This document shows, piece after piece, positions 1-8,637 of a stretch of 50,296 nucleotides of DNA. The DNA is from an uncultured bacterium. GTDB lineage: Bacteria > Myxococcota_A > Polyangia > Polyangiales > Houyiibacteriaceae. The translations under genes and the position numbers were made by a program. The DNA is taken from positions 1 to 50,296 of the forward strand of contig CALJDU010000028.1 of assembly GCA_938024995.1 (NCBI GenBank). The letters are read 5' to 3'. Each line of letters starts with the position of its first letter. Position 1 is the stretch's first letter. Below the pieces are notes generated by a model that worked only from the letters and a program-made list of their open reading frames with translations, did not search any database and had not been told where the DNA came from.

Positions 1-1
1 A

Positions 2-382
2 GTGGGCACCTCCGGGCGCGGCGAGACATGCGCAAAGAGCGACATCGATTTCTTCCTTCTCGATCCAGATCCCGGCGACGACGAGATCCGCGAGTGGGAA
101 CGCCTGCTCGACGTGACGCTCATTGGCGTTGGCGAAATCGGCGGCGGCCACGGCGAGCTTTGGATCGCGAACGATGGCCGATGTTTCGGACGAAGCCTCA
201 TCCAACGCGCGTTCTTCTTCGAGGGCGACGACTTCAAGACAGCGTCCGAGCAACTCCTACTCGGCCGAAGAGCGCGCCCTCTGATTCACCCGAGTGAGGA
301 CAAGGTGATGTGTTACGGCGACACCTACTCGCGGAACCACCCCGATGTGTACCGGTACCCCGTGTCGACGAGCGGTCAGTGA
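2..382 (+). CDS. SUKH-3-like immunity-type protein, 5' partial
   Basis: The left edge cuts this gene, so its true start lies outside. The 126 visible residues show the pattern I associate with the SUKH-3 (SMI1/KNR4-like) superfamily: an FFLLDPDP strand, then a TLIGVGEIGGGHGELWIANDGRCFG core, then an alanine-poor helix ending in LLLGRR. The N-terminal part with the usual Phe-Gly-Gly motif is missing. SUKH proteins commonly act as cytosolic immunity proteins against polymorphic toxins, and the toxin would be expected just upstream, outside the window. Family assignment is by eye; the role is inferred from family and not shown here. Alternative: another small alpha/beta protein. Confidence 0.6.
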   Translation: MGTSGRGETCAKSDIDFFLLDPDPGDDEIREWERLLDVTLIGVGEIGGGHGELWIANDGRCFGRSLIQRAFFFEGDDFKTASEQLLLGRRARPLIHPSEDKVMCYGDTYSRNHPDVYRYPVSTSGQ

Positions 383-799
383 CGCCTGGGCATTGCAATC
401 GGTGGGTACGAAAAGGTCACTCAGGCAGGTGCGGAGCCAGCGACGAGCGAGCACGTTCTCGTCGCATGAGGAGGTCTTGAGGTCGCGCGTTGCCATCGTC
501 GATTTCCGCCTCGACCACCGCCTGACGTGAATGTCCCGCACACCGGCGACTCCCGCGCAATCTATCTCCATAGAAAGTGAATACAGCCTGTATACACTTT
601 GATTATTTCGCACCTCGGGAACAAAACGTGTTTTCTGCAAAATACGTGTCATCTCATCGCGTACATGGTGAGCACTCGATCACCGCACGCCTACAAGCAC
701 ATGTATTCATGAGACAAACGCCGCGAGTAGTGTAGCACCTTCGTGTCCCTACGTTCTTTTTGTCGCTTTGCAGTTTTCGCAAATGCGAGAGAGGAATGT
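383..799. other. Long intergenic region with AT-rich stretch and palindrome
   Basis: About 415 bp without a convincing gene. The open frames here show no start with a ribosome site and no recognisable protein. Base composition falls around 560-720, unlike the surrounding GC-rich DNA, which fits a regulatory region. The main feature is the 27-bp palindrome at 574-600, listed separately. Confidence 0.6.
574..600. promoter_or_regulatory. 27-bp near-perfect palindrome, candidate operator
   Basis: The arms read AAAGTG-A-ATACAG, a central C, then CTGTAT-A-CACTTT. Thirteen positions on each side are complementary except for one pair (580/594). It sits in an AT-rich patch 200 bp upstream of the lipoprotein at 800. 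Such a symmetric, odd-length site fits a dimeric repressor. The core resembles LexA-like CTG/CAG symmetry but does not match the Myxococcus LexA box I know. The regulator is unknown. Confidence 0.55.
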
Positions 800-2557
800 A
801 TGACGAATAGGATACGTAGGACGTTTATCGCAGCCGTGCTCGCGGTGGGTCTCATCGGATGTCTCACTGAGGGGGTCGCTCCCGCTGAGGAGTCACTTCG
901 GGAGTTCGCAACGCTGGAGCGGGGCGAGCGGGGCGAGCGGGGCGAACCTCGCGACCCTCGCCACGAAGACCAAGAGTCGTTCGACGTGTGGCAGGGGTTC
1001 TCGCACTATTGGAAACGCAAGGGGGTGGGCCTCCGGGTCCCGAATCGACTGAGCGAGTTTCAGAGCTTTATCGAGCATCAGCCGCCCGCCGATTCCGAGT
1101 TCCATATGGGACAGGCGACTGGCGTGGACGGGAACTTCATGACCCCGCGCGGCTACTTCGCGCACGTCGATACGGATGACCTCTTTGTGGAGCATGGTGA
1201 GGCTCGCTTCGCGTGGCTCGACCAGGTTGCCAATTTCGGCGTGCCGGAAGCCCGCACCACCCGACAGGCGCGGGTCTCTGTGCAGCTCCCAGACGGAGAC
1301 CGCGATGTGGCGGAGATGTTCTTGCGTGGTCTCGTGTTTCAACCGCGCTGTGACGAAGCGAACCAGCCCAATGGTGACTGCAACGGAGATGGTGTCTGGC
1401 CGGTCGCGTTCAGCGCCGACATCGATCGCTGCGATATCGACGTTGGAGGTCGCTTGACGTGTGTGGTGACCGTTCAGCTCGACCGTGGCTGGACGCCGCT
1501 CGACGGCGGCTTCCAGACGCCTCCTCCTCTGGTCCCGTTCTTCGGAACGATCGGCTGCGAAAAGGACCTCAACCAGCGTACCAACATCGACTTCCGCATC
1601 ATGTACACGGTGGTCGCCGGGAGCAGGGACGAGCTCAGAGTCGAGCGACAAGATCCGTTCGTCCGTCTCGCGAACACCCATGACGACGTGGAGACGAGCG
1701 ATATGCAGAGGATCACGAAGCCGCGCGACGCGAACGTCTTCAGCGCGTTCACGCGGGTCGGCTTCGAACTCGAGGGCACGGACGATCGCGGCCGTTACCT
1801 CGTTGGTTGGCAGTTCCGAACGAACGTGGACGATCGCGGGACGACCGCGGATGTACACACGGTCGCCGACGTCGCGGCACCGTGGATGACGACCATCGCG
1901 TCGCCTGTTCGCTATGACACGCGCACGACCACGCTCGTGCTGCTGGGATCGAACTCTCGCGTGAGTCAGACGTTCACCGAAGGAGAGATCTGCATTGACT
2001 CACGGGAAGGCGACGGAGAGGGCGACGGGGAGGAGCAGATCTGCGAGTTGGCCTCCGGCTTCTCCTGTGAGGAGGACGAAGGACTCGAGAACGAGGCCTT
2101 CACCATCGTGGGCCTCAGCAACACTCATTCGGTCGATTGCCCCCCAGGTCCGTGTGACGAGGAGTGCTCGTACTTCGCAGGTTCGACGGCGTATTACGAG
2201 TGGTGCATCGCGGAGTGCAACGCCGCCTGTGGTGGAGACACCTGCAGCGACGGCGTCCACAACGGTGATGAGTTCGGCGTCGACTGCGGGGGGAGCTGTC
2301 CCGCTTGCTTCTCATGTGCGGATGGAGTGATGAACGGCGATGAGACCGCGGTCGACTGTGGCGGCAGCTGCGGTCCGTGCACAGCAAGCTGCCCGACTGG
2401 AACGTGCGGCGGCGCGTGCGGGTTGTGCGCAGGACAAGAGTGCGCGACCACAGCAGATGAATGTGCCGACCACCTCATCTGCTGTCCCGACGACTTCAGT
2501 GGCAGCGGGGTCTCGGTCGTTGGCTCCTGCGCACACCCCTTGGACTGCAGCGGCTAG
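800..2557 (+). CDS. Lipoprotein with C-terminal Cys-rich DGxxNGDE repeats
   Basis: A 585-residue predicted lipoprotein. I chose ATG 800 because GAGAGG lies just upstream and the product then begins with a basic n-region, a hydrophobic core and a lipobox LIGC with Cys21; an in-frame start 57 bp upstream would spoil the signal peptide. A short Glu-Arg-Gly repeat follows. The middle 400 residues are unrecognised, with beta-rich character. From about residue 482 there are two tandem Cys-rich modules (about 482-504 and 506-526) with the pattern C-x-DGVxNGDExxVDCGGSC-x-x-C, a motif common in myxobacterial surface proteins, followed by more Cys. A strong hairpin terminator follows the stop. Role unknown; a surface or adhesion protein is likely. 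Confidence 0.75.
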   Translation: MTNRIRRTFIAAVLAVGLIGCLTEGVAPAEESLREFATLERGERGERGEPRDPRHEDQESFDVWQGFSHYWKRKGVGLRVPNRLSEFQSFIEHQPPADSEFHMGQATGVDGNFMTPRGYFAHVDTDDLFVEHGEARFAWLDQVANFGVPEARTTRQARVSVQLPDGDRDVAEMFLRGLVFQPRCDEANQPNGDCNGDGVWPVAFSADIDRCDIDVGGRLTCVVTVQLDRGWTPLDGGFQTPPPLVPFFGTIGCEKDLNQRTNIDFRIMYTVVAGSRDELRVERQDPFVRLANTHDDVETSDMQRITKPRDANVFSAFTRVGFELEGTDDRGRYLVGWQFRTNVDDRGTTADVHTVADVAAPWMTTIASPVRYDTRTTTLVLLGSNSRVSQTFTEGEICIDSREGDGEGDGEEQICELASGFSCEEDEGLENEAFTIVGLSNTHSVDCPPGPCDEECSYFAGSTAYYEWCIAECNAACGGDTCSDGVHNGDEFGVDCGGSCPACFSCADGVMNGDETAVDCGGSCGPCTASCPTGTCGGACGLCAGQECATTADECADHLICCPDDFSGSGVSVVGSCAHPLDCSG

Positions 2558-2575
2558 TCTCTCGCGAGAACATTG

Positions 2576-2616
2576 GAGACGCGTTCGTTCTGCTTGGGCG
2601 AACGCGTCTCTCTTTG
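2576..2616 (+). terminator. Hairpin terminator after the Cys-rich lipoprotein
   Basis: A perfect 12-bp stem (GAGACGCGTTCG at 2576-2587 with its complement at 2599-2610), an 11-nt loop, then TCTTT. It lies 18 bp after the stop codon at 2557 and ahead of the next start at 2693. Confidence 0.8.
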
Positions 2617-2692
2617 GGCGTCCGCGCTCGACGCCATGATCACGCACGCAGGGTTCTTGTGTCTCGCTGTGTGTACGACTAGAGGCGGAGAA

Positions 2693-3217
2693 ATGAACAA
2701 GCTTTTGTCTCTCTCCCTTCTCTTCGCTCTCGCGTGCGGTGGTTCGACCGTCGAGCCCGTGTCCGCCGTCGACGAAGCCACTTCGGAAACAGATCTCTCG
2801 ACGGTTGAAATCGTCGATGTAAACGTCGGCCCTTGGGTCGTCGCGGCGTTTTCGTTGACGGACCAGACCGGAAGCCAGGTCACCGTCGATGCAGACGGAG
2901 CCCTTCAGGTCTCAGGTCAATCAGGCGAGCAGTCGCCGCAGTTCTTCGCCGACGGTCGGGTGGAGGTGGGCGGGGAGCTCGTCGCCATGATGTCTAGCGA
3001 CGGGACCCTGCGGCGGGCGAACGGGGCCGTGATCGCGACGGTCGGAGAGGACGGATCTACAACGGTTGGCGATCAGTCTTTGAGCTTCGCGCAAGACGGC
3101 TCGCTTGTCGGAGGGAACCCCGATCAGCCGATGACACTCTCACCCGCCGATTCTCCAGCAAAGCGACTCGCGATGTCCGCCCTGCTGTTGATGATGACCA
3201 TCGACGAGGCCGAGTGA
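2693..3217 (+). CDS. Small lipoprotein, unknown function
   Basis: 174 residues. ATG 2693 follows the purine-rich AGAGGCGGAG and gives a clean signal peptide with lipobox ALAC (Cys15), so the longer upstream frame is rejected. After an acidic linker the body has repeated short beta-like segments of the type VTVDADGALQVSG, FFADGRVEVGG, MMSSDGTLRRANG and TTVGDQSLSFAQDGSLVGG, that is, degenerate DG-turn repeats about 20-25 residues apart, suggesting a small beta-solenoid or beta-sheet. The C-terminus is a hydrophobic helix (MSALLLMMTI). No family recognised. It follows a terminator, so it probably has its own promoter in 2617-2692. Confidence 0.7.
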   Translation: MNKLLSLSLLFALACGGSTVEPVSAVDEATSETDLSTVEIVDVNVGPWVVAAFSLTDQTGSQVTVDADGALQVSGQSGEQSPQFFADGRVEVGGELVAMMSSDGTLRRANGAVIATVGEDGSTTVGDQSLSFAQDGSLVGGNPDQPMTLSPADSPAKRLAMSALLLMMTIDEAE

Positions 3218-3295
3218 GTACGACCTTCCCGCGCTTCGCTGCGCTTGGCGGCTCCGAAAGTGCATCTGAAGCGCGTCTTCTCTATCTTCTTCGCC

Positions 3296-4462
3296 ATGCT
3301 GAACTCCGCGCTGCGCTGTGCTCGTTACGCGCTCTGTTGCGTCGCGCTTCTCGCGTGCGGTGACGACGATACCGCCCTCTCCGACACTGGCGCGAACGAT
3401 ACCGATTCGGTTAGCGACACGGGCTCGCAGAGTGATAGCGGGTCGGACGGAGGGTCGCCGGACGTCGGAGACGCCGCAGCAGACACCAATGAACCGGCCG
3501 ACACCGGCGAGACGCCTCCGAACGACGAGCTCCCTCCCGAGCTCGCCACGAGAACCCTGGTCCTTCTGCACGCCGACACGTTCGACGACCAAGACGACTT
3601 TCAGAACCCGACGAGGCGATCGTTTTGCAGCGGAAGCACGCGGCGACCGGAGTGCGACGACATGCCCGCGGGGTGGACGGGGTACTCGGTCGCGGAGCGA
3701 TGGCACCCAGAGGACATGGGCGATTCGGTCGAAGCCGGTCTCCAGATCAACAGCGCGAACCCTCGAGGCGGAAGCGGCAAGAGCCTGGTCATCTGGGATG
3801 AGTCTTACGGCACCCCGAGCCAGTGGGGTTCCGACGCGATGCTGAGCAAGCGACTCGACCGCGCTTACCGCAATGTGTACGCCGAGTACTGGATGTACTT
3901 CCCGGAGGGATACCGCTGGCACCACGCGGGCGAGCACGGGATCAACTACGCGAAGATCCTGCGACTCAGCCACGTGGACGCGGGCGACTACGCGTTCTCT
4001 TACGGTGGCGACGGGACCAACGACCCCGTGATGATCGTCAACACCCACCTCTGGTTTGTAGACCGGGACGGCACACGTAGTGAACGAGGGGCTCTCACGG
4101 GAGTGTCGCGGTGCAGTCCTCGCGCGACCAACTACCGTTGCGGGGATTGGAGCGGCAGCATCCGCGGCGATGTCGAGAGCGTGGCGGTCTACGGCGATGG
4201 CGAGTGGCACAAGGTCGGGGCGTTGATGTCGGCCGGTTCACCCGGTGGCGAAGACGGCGTCGTCACGCTTTGGTTCGACAACGTCCAGGTCGTCGAGACG
4301 CGGAACATTCCCTTTCTCGCGACCGGAGTGTCGGCCGATCGACAGATCAACACCGTCACCTTCGGCGGGAACCAGCACAACTACCCGGAACCCGAGGAAG
4401 CGCAGTTCGAGCAGTGGTACGCGATCGATGACGTGCGCATCTTCGCGGTCGATCCCGAGTAG
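3296..4462 (+). CDS. Lipoprotein with PL14/concanavalin A-like jelly-roll domain
   Basis: 388 residues from ATG 3296, chosen because it gives a lipobox ALLAC (Cys21); upstream in-frame TTG 3245 and GTG 3260 would bury the signal peptide. No clear ribosome site is visible. Cys21 is followed by GDDD and an Asp/Ser/Thr-rich linker to about residue 95. The remainder looks like a concanavalin A-like lectin/glucanase fold: a YWMYFPEGYRW segment, a KILRLSH segment, a central GEWHKVGALM, WFDNVQVVET, then NTVTFGGNQ and QWYAIDDVRIF near the end. This order resembles polysaccharide lyase family 14 and related glycan-binding domains. Likely surface-bound polysaccharide binding or cleavage; the substrate is unknown and catalysis is inferred. 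Confidence 0.7.
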   Translation: MLNSALRCARYALCCVALLACGDDDTALSDTGANDTDSVSDTGSQSDSGSDGGSPDVGDAAADTNEPADTGETPPNDELPPELATRTLVLLHADTFDDQDDFQNPTRRSFCSGSTRRPECDDMPAGWTGYSVAERWHPEDMGDSVEAGLQINSANPRGGSGKSLVIWDESYGTPSQWGSDAMLSKRLDRAYRNVYAEYWMYFPEGYRWHHAGEHGINYAKILRLSHVDAGDYAFSYGGDGTNDPVMIVNTHLWFVDRDGTRSERGALTGVSRCSPRATNYRCGDWSGSIRGDVESVAVYGDGEWHKVGALMSAGSPGGEDGVVTLWFDNVQVVETRNIPFLATGVSADRQINTVTFGGNQHNYPEPEEAQFEQWYAIDDVRIFAVDPE

Positions 4463-4510
4463 CCTGCTCGTCTGCTCGTCTGCTAGGCGGACACTCTTGT
4501 TCTGGTCGCC

Positions 4511-7500
4511 TTACTCAACGACCCGAAACACGCGCGTGACCTCGCTCCAGTTGCCGGCGTTATCGCGAACGCGAACGACGAGCGTGCGCTCTTCTTCGTC
4601 AGCGATCGGTGCGTCGAGCGTCAAGGTCCACACTCCGTCGTCGCGGTCAAAGAGATCCGAAAGCTCGGCGCCTGCCGCGCGTCCGTTGACCATGAAATCC
4701 GCCGCGACGCTCATCGAGTCTTCGTCGAGTCCAGAGTAGTAGTCGAACGCGCCGAAGCGGATCACGTCGATGGGTTCTGCGACGCGCCGGGTCGCGGGCG
4801 AGCTGATACTGAGCGTGGGGCGAAGCTCATCGAGGAACCAGCCGTAGCCCGCGCGCTCTTCATCGTTCGCCGGCGTGATCGGGCAGCCGAGATCGATCCA
4901 TCGTGCGAAGAGCATCTTCTCATCTTCGCTGAGCGGAGGGACGTCTGAGCCGGGCGGCGGCATGATCTCGCCGACGTAGTCGATGTCGGCTTCGTTCGCA
5001 GTAGCGCCTTCGGGGAGCGTGCTCACGTCACCCGGCGTGGATTCGGTGGGATGATCTTCGTTGGTCCAACCGTCGAGACGCCGGCCGAAGACCTTCCACG
5101 CGAGCAAGCTGCGGCGCGATTGGAACATGCGAACGTAGCGAGAGGCGTTCGTCTGGCGCCAGGTGCCGTTGTGAATAATCGGTGGGATGCCCCAGCGCGC
5201 GCGTTGATCGTTGGCGAGTCGATTCCACGTCCCGTCGAAGTCATCGACGAGTTCATCGTCGTCCAAGATGAGGTTCCCATCCGCGCGCCCCGCGCTGTTG
5301 TGGCAGCTCACGCAAGAGCGCTCGAGGATGGGCTTGATGTCGCGGTGAAACTCAACGTCGGTCGCGCCCACGTCTTCTACGCGAATCGCGGGCTCGCCAT
5401 CGACGCGCGTGAGCATGGGGGTCTGGTTGGCGAAGTCGGGAATGCGGTACGCGTCGGTCGCGGCGAACGTGTCCTCGAACGCGAGTGGGGTCTGCGAGTG
5501 TGAATGGCACCCGCCGCAGTCCACGCGAACTTCACCTGGGCGGACCGTGTGCCAGGTCTGCGAGGCGTTCAGGACCAGCCCGTTTTCGTCGAGCGTCTGA
5601 AACGTAAAGGGCGTGTCGCCAGGCACCAGCGCAAGGAAGCTGGTGTCGGGGTCGCCTTCGGGATCGAGGATCGGCGCTCCATCATCATCCACGTTTCGAA
5701 GCGGCCACTCGCCGAGCACCCGCAAGCGCTCATTGGCGTGACTTCGGAACGCGACGTTACCGCCGGCGTTGTTGCCGGGTCCGTAGCTTCGGTGCGAGTT
5801 GGGCTCCATGGCGACCAGGCGAACCGCGTGAATTTCGCTGTCGTCATAGCGACCCGAGTCCGAACCTTGGGTGACCCAGTTGGACGACGCTCCGTTTTCG
5901 CTCGTGTTGAACGGGTCGAGGCCGTCGAAAGAGTCCTCGCCGATCGCGGGAAAGGAGTCGCGCTTGTAGAACGAGCTCGCTCCGACGAGACCGTAGGGCG
6001 TGCCTTCTGGGAGCAGCTCATGGCGGTCACCGGCGTTGGGCAACCATCCCAGTTGGAAAGGCTCCTCGATGCCGTAAACATCGACGTAAGGGACGACCGC
6101 GCGCGGCCACATCTCGTTGTACTCCGGACGGTTGAGGATCTCGCGCAGCTGCTCGGGGCGGTCGACGGCGCTCCCGCCATCCATGATGTAGAGACCGGCG
6201 TCGTAGTAGGGCAGCGGAGTCGGCCGACTGAGGTTGTTGGCCGGACCCGGCGTCCACACGAGGAGAAGCTCATTGTGCGGCGCGGCCGATGGCTGCGTGA
6301 CCTTGCCCATGTACGCGCCGGTGTCGGGATCCAACTCCGATGCGCTGTCGCCCCCGTTCGCGAACTCGGTAAGCGTTTGCAGACCCTGCGGAGAGAACGC
6401 GTGACGAGTGATGCGTTGGTTCCCGTTGTTGTACCAACCACCCGGGAGCTCTGGGTTGGAGGGGTGCCGCGGGTCTGGGTTTCCGAAGGCAGGTTCGTCC
6501 GGCGAGCGCCACGCCGGGAAACGGAGGAAGCTCCCGAAGCCGTTGTTGTTTTGGTTGTAGTACTCCTCGACCACGATGTGACCGTCGGAGAGCTGCGTTT
6601 GAAAGTGGAACGCGGTCGGCGCGGAGAAGGCGCTCATGAGCGGTTCCCAGACGCGACCGTCCGGCCTGATCGCCCACAGCCCCCAGACCCGAACATCGCG
6701 CACGCCCTGCGCTTCGTAGCTGCTGAACATCACGCGCCCGTCCGTCAGGATCGTCGGGTGAAGCGCGCTTCCGAGATTGATGTGCCCGACCATTTCGACG
6801 TTCTCGCCGTCTTCGTCCATCACGAAGAGCTGCAGGTTCGGAAACGTGAAGGACGCGTTCGGCAAGAAGCCGTTGCGGCTCGACGTGAACATCACGCGCC
6901 CGCCGGGAAGGGGACATGGTCCGAGGTTGAAGATGCCGTAGCGGAGCGAGTTCGTCGCGCTGTCGGTGCTCAGGTGATCGCTCGCCCAGTTTCCGGCCGC
7001 GGTGTTGGGCGTCCACTCTTGATGCGTCAATCGCGTGATCTCGCGGGTCGCGAGTTCCATCCGGTAGATGTCGGAACCGGCGCGGGGCGCGTCTCGTCGT
7101 TGGTAGTTGAAATCCGTGACGTCCGGGAAGTACGCGTAGTAGACGCTGCGCCCATCAAAGCTCACGTAGGGATCGGTGACCGCGCCATCGCCGCCTGCGA
7201 CGAGCACCTCTTCGCTCCCGTCAGGGTGAAGGAGCATGAGGTCCGACCCCGCCTCGATGTTGATCGGGTCTTTGACTTCCGGCATGTCCACGCGCGTGTC
7301 GTCTCCGAAGCGAGGCATCCGAACGTAGACGATGTCGTAGTAGATGCCGGTGGGCGTCTCGGCGGGCGTGCCAGGAGGCGGTCCGGAGGGAGGCGCTGGG
7401 TCGCCTGCGGGTGGAGGTCTCAGCCCACCGTTGGGAAGCGTGGATGCATCGCCGCTTGCATCGGTGGTGCTCGCGTCTGCGTCGCGAGTGGTCGCGTCGC

Positions 7501-7609
7501 TCATCGACCCATCAGAGTCCGACATCGAGTCGTCGTCGCCGCAGGCCGCGACGCTGCTGATCACTGCCAGACAAACGAGCGCGCGCGCAACGCGTAGTGA
7601 ACCACTCAT
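4511..7609 (-). CDS. Diheme c-type cytochrome/beta-propeller lipoprotein (HzsA-like family)
   Basis: 1032 residues. ATG 7609 has an AAGGAG ribosome site and a lipobox ending in Cys23, followed by GDDD. After a Ser/Asp/Pro-rich linker, residues about 85-600 resemble TolB/WD-type propeller blades (DIVYVRMP, GSDLMLLHPDG, SDIYRMELATREITRLT, LQLFVMDEDG, VMFSSYEA, GLYIMDGG). Two heme c sites follow: CxxCH at 698-702 and 766-770. The C-terminal ~140 residues look like a beta-sandwich ending in LVVRVRDNAGNWSEV. Propeller plus diheme order resembles the hydrazine synthase alpha-subunit 'middle domain' family, whose homologues are widespread outside anammox bacteria; I do not claim hydrazine synthesis. 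Probably an envelope redox protein. No hzsB/C-like gene or electron-transfer partner is nearby. Confidence 0.75.
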   Translation of the reverse strand: MSGSLRVARALVCLAVISSVAACGDDDSMSDSDGSMSDATTRDADASTTDASGDASTLPNGGLRPPPAGDPAPPSGPPPGTPAETPTGIYYDIVYVRMPRFGDDTRVDMPEVKDPINIEAGSDLMLLHPDGSEEVLVAGGDGAVTDPYVSFDGRSVYYAYFPDVTDFNYQRRDAPRAGSDIYRMELATREITRLTHQEWTPNTAAGNWASDHLSTDSATNSLRYGIFNLGPCPLPGGRVMFTSSRNGFLPNASFTFPNLQLFVMDEDGENVEMVGHINLGSALHPTILTDGRVMFSSYEAQGVRDVRVWGLWAIRPDGRVWEPLMSAFSAPTAFHFQTQLSDGHIVVEEYYNQNNNGFGSFLRFPAWRSPDEPAFGNPDPRHPSNPELPGGWYNNGNQRITRHAFSPQGLQTLTEFANGGDSASELDPDTGAYMGKVTQPSAAPHNELLLVWTPGPANNLSRPTPLPYYDAGLYIMDGGSAVDRPEQLREILNRPEYNEMWPRAVVPYVDVYGIEEPFQLGWLPNAGDRHELLPEGTPYGLVGASSFYKRDSFPAIGEDSFDGLDPFNTSENGASSNWVTQGSDSGRYDDSEIHAVRLVAMEPNSHRSYGPGNNAGGNVAFRSHANERLRVLGEWPLRNVDDDGAPILDPEGDPDTSFLALVPGDTPFTFQTLDENGLVLNASQTWHTVRPGEVRVDCGGCHSHSQTPLAFEDTFAATDAYRIPDFANQTPMLTRVDGEPAIRVEDVGATDVEFHRDIKPILERSCVSCHNSAGRADGNLILDDDELVDDFDGTWNRLANDQRARWGIPPIIHNGTWRQTNASRYVRMFQSRRSLLAWKVFGRRLDGWTNEDHPTESTPGDVSTLPEGATANEADIDYVGEIMPPPGSDVPPLSEDEKMLFARWIDLGCPITPANDEERAGYGWFLDELRPTLSISSPATRRVAEPIDVIRFGAFDYYSGLDEDSMSVAADFMVNGRAAGAELSDLFDRDDGVWTLTLDAPIADEEERTLVVRVRDNAGNWSEVTRVFRVVE

Positions 7610-7743
7610 GTTCGAAACTCCTTCGCGCAGCCGCTGCGACGAGCGCTTCGAAAACTAACATGAGGGCTCGCGGGACTTTTCTTTCCGTTCCAACGTCCGA
7701 TGGTCAACGGTTGCGGCTCTTTCCACCATGCTAGCGTCGCCGC

Positions 7744-8607
7744 ATGACACGATGTCTTCAGGCAGCCGTACTTGCGACCTACCTTCTTGTGGGCTCGGCG
7801 TGTGGCGCTCCCGCTCGTGTCGTGGAACCGCAAGCTGCCGAACCTCAGGAGCCGCGAGCCGCGGACCCCGTTGCCGTCACTCCTGCGCCAACGGAGACGC
7901 GCGCGGTGTCGACCCTAACGAAACCGCGTCCGGCGGAAGCATCACGGAGCGGCGTCTTCAACGAACTGAGCGTGGCAGACACTCTTTCTGCGCTCCGTCA
8001 GCGCGTCTACGCGATTGGTGAAACGACCGGCGAGCTCGCGGAGTGGGACGCGATCATCGAAGAAGCCGCCCTTCACATCACGAGCCGCATGGAAGACTCC
8101 GCGAACCTCGCAGAGTTGATCGTCGCCGACGAGCGCGGCTTGACCCCGCTCATGGTGGCGAGCCGCAATGGTTACCACCGGATCGTGGAAGCGCTGCTTC
8201 AGTTCGACGACGTTCGCGAGCACATTGGTGACGCCGAGTCGAGCGGACTGACCGCGTGGCAGCTCTCCAACGTCGCCCAAGAGCTCACGGCCGGGGCGCT
8301 CAACTCGTCAGCCGCGCGGAACCCATTTCGAATCATCCCGCTTATGGTCAAGTCGCCGTACTACGCCAACCTGGAGTTCTCTCCGTACCATCGCACGCGT
8401 GCGCTTCTCGAAGCGGCCGGCGCGGAGAAGAACATCGAGGGTGTTCGCGAGATGCTGTTGGGTCTTCCGTTGTGCCCGGACGACGTCAAGGCGGCGGTCC
8501 GCGAGAGCGACGACATCCTGACGACGCTACGCGAGCTCGTGATCCCCGGCGGTCCGTACGAGGTGGTGAGACTCATGGAAGCGCTCCAGAGTCAGGCGCA
8601 GCAGTAG
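7744..8607 (+). CDS. Ankyrin-repeat-like lipoprotein
   Basis: 287 residues with a signal peptide and lipobox GSAC (Cys20), then a Pro/Ala/Glu-rich linker. Around residues 110-175 the text reads like ankyrin repeats: ERGLTPLMVASRNGYHRIVEALLQF followed by a second, weaker unit SSGLTAWQLSNVAQE. The rest is helical, including a segment EGVREMLLGLPLCPDDVKAAV and a final helix VVRLMEALQSQ. Ankyrin units mediate protein-protein contacts. The gene is divergent from the diheme lipoprotein (134 bp between starts), so the two may share a promoter region. Periplasmic face of a membrane is the likely location; partner unknown. Confidence 0.65.
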   Translation: MTRCLQAAVLATYLLVGSACGAPARVVEPQAAEPQEPRAADPVAVTPAPTETRAVSTLTKPRPAEASRSGVFNELSVADTLSALRQRVYAIGETTGELAEWDAIIEEAALHITSRMEDSANLAELIVADERGLTPLMVASRNGYHRIVEALLQFDDVREHIGDAESSGLTAWQLSNVAQELTAGALNSSAARNPFRIIPLMVKSPYYANLEFSPYHRTRALLEAAGAEKNIEGVREMLLGLPLCPDDVKAAVRESDDILTTLRELVIPGGPYEVVRLMEALQSQAQQ

Positions 8608-8637
8608 CGATGCTCACCGCTCACCATGTTCGAGAAC

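Noticed and set aside
893..1858. 321-codon minus-strand frame
   Set aside because: Antisense shadow of the Cys-rich lipoprotein; no start signal or domain.
5504..7597. 697-codon open frame on the plus strand
   Set aside because: Lies entirely antisense to the diheme lipoprotein, which has signal peptide, ribosome site and heme motifs. Arg/Val-rich text is typical of a high-GC shadow frame.
4511..7609. Calling the diheme protein a hydrazine synthase
   Set aside because: Family resemblance only; no beta/gamma subunits or anammox genes nearby, and organism type does not fit.
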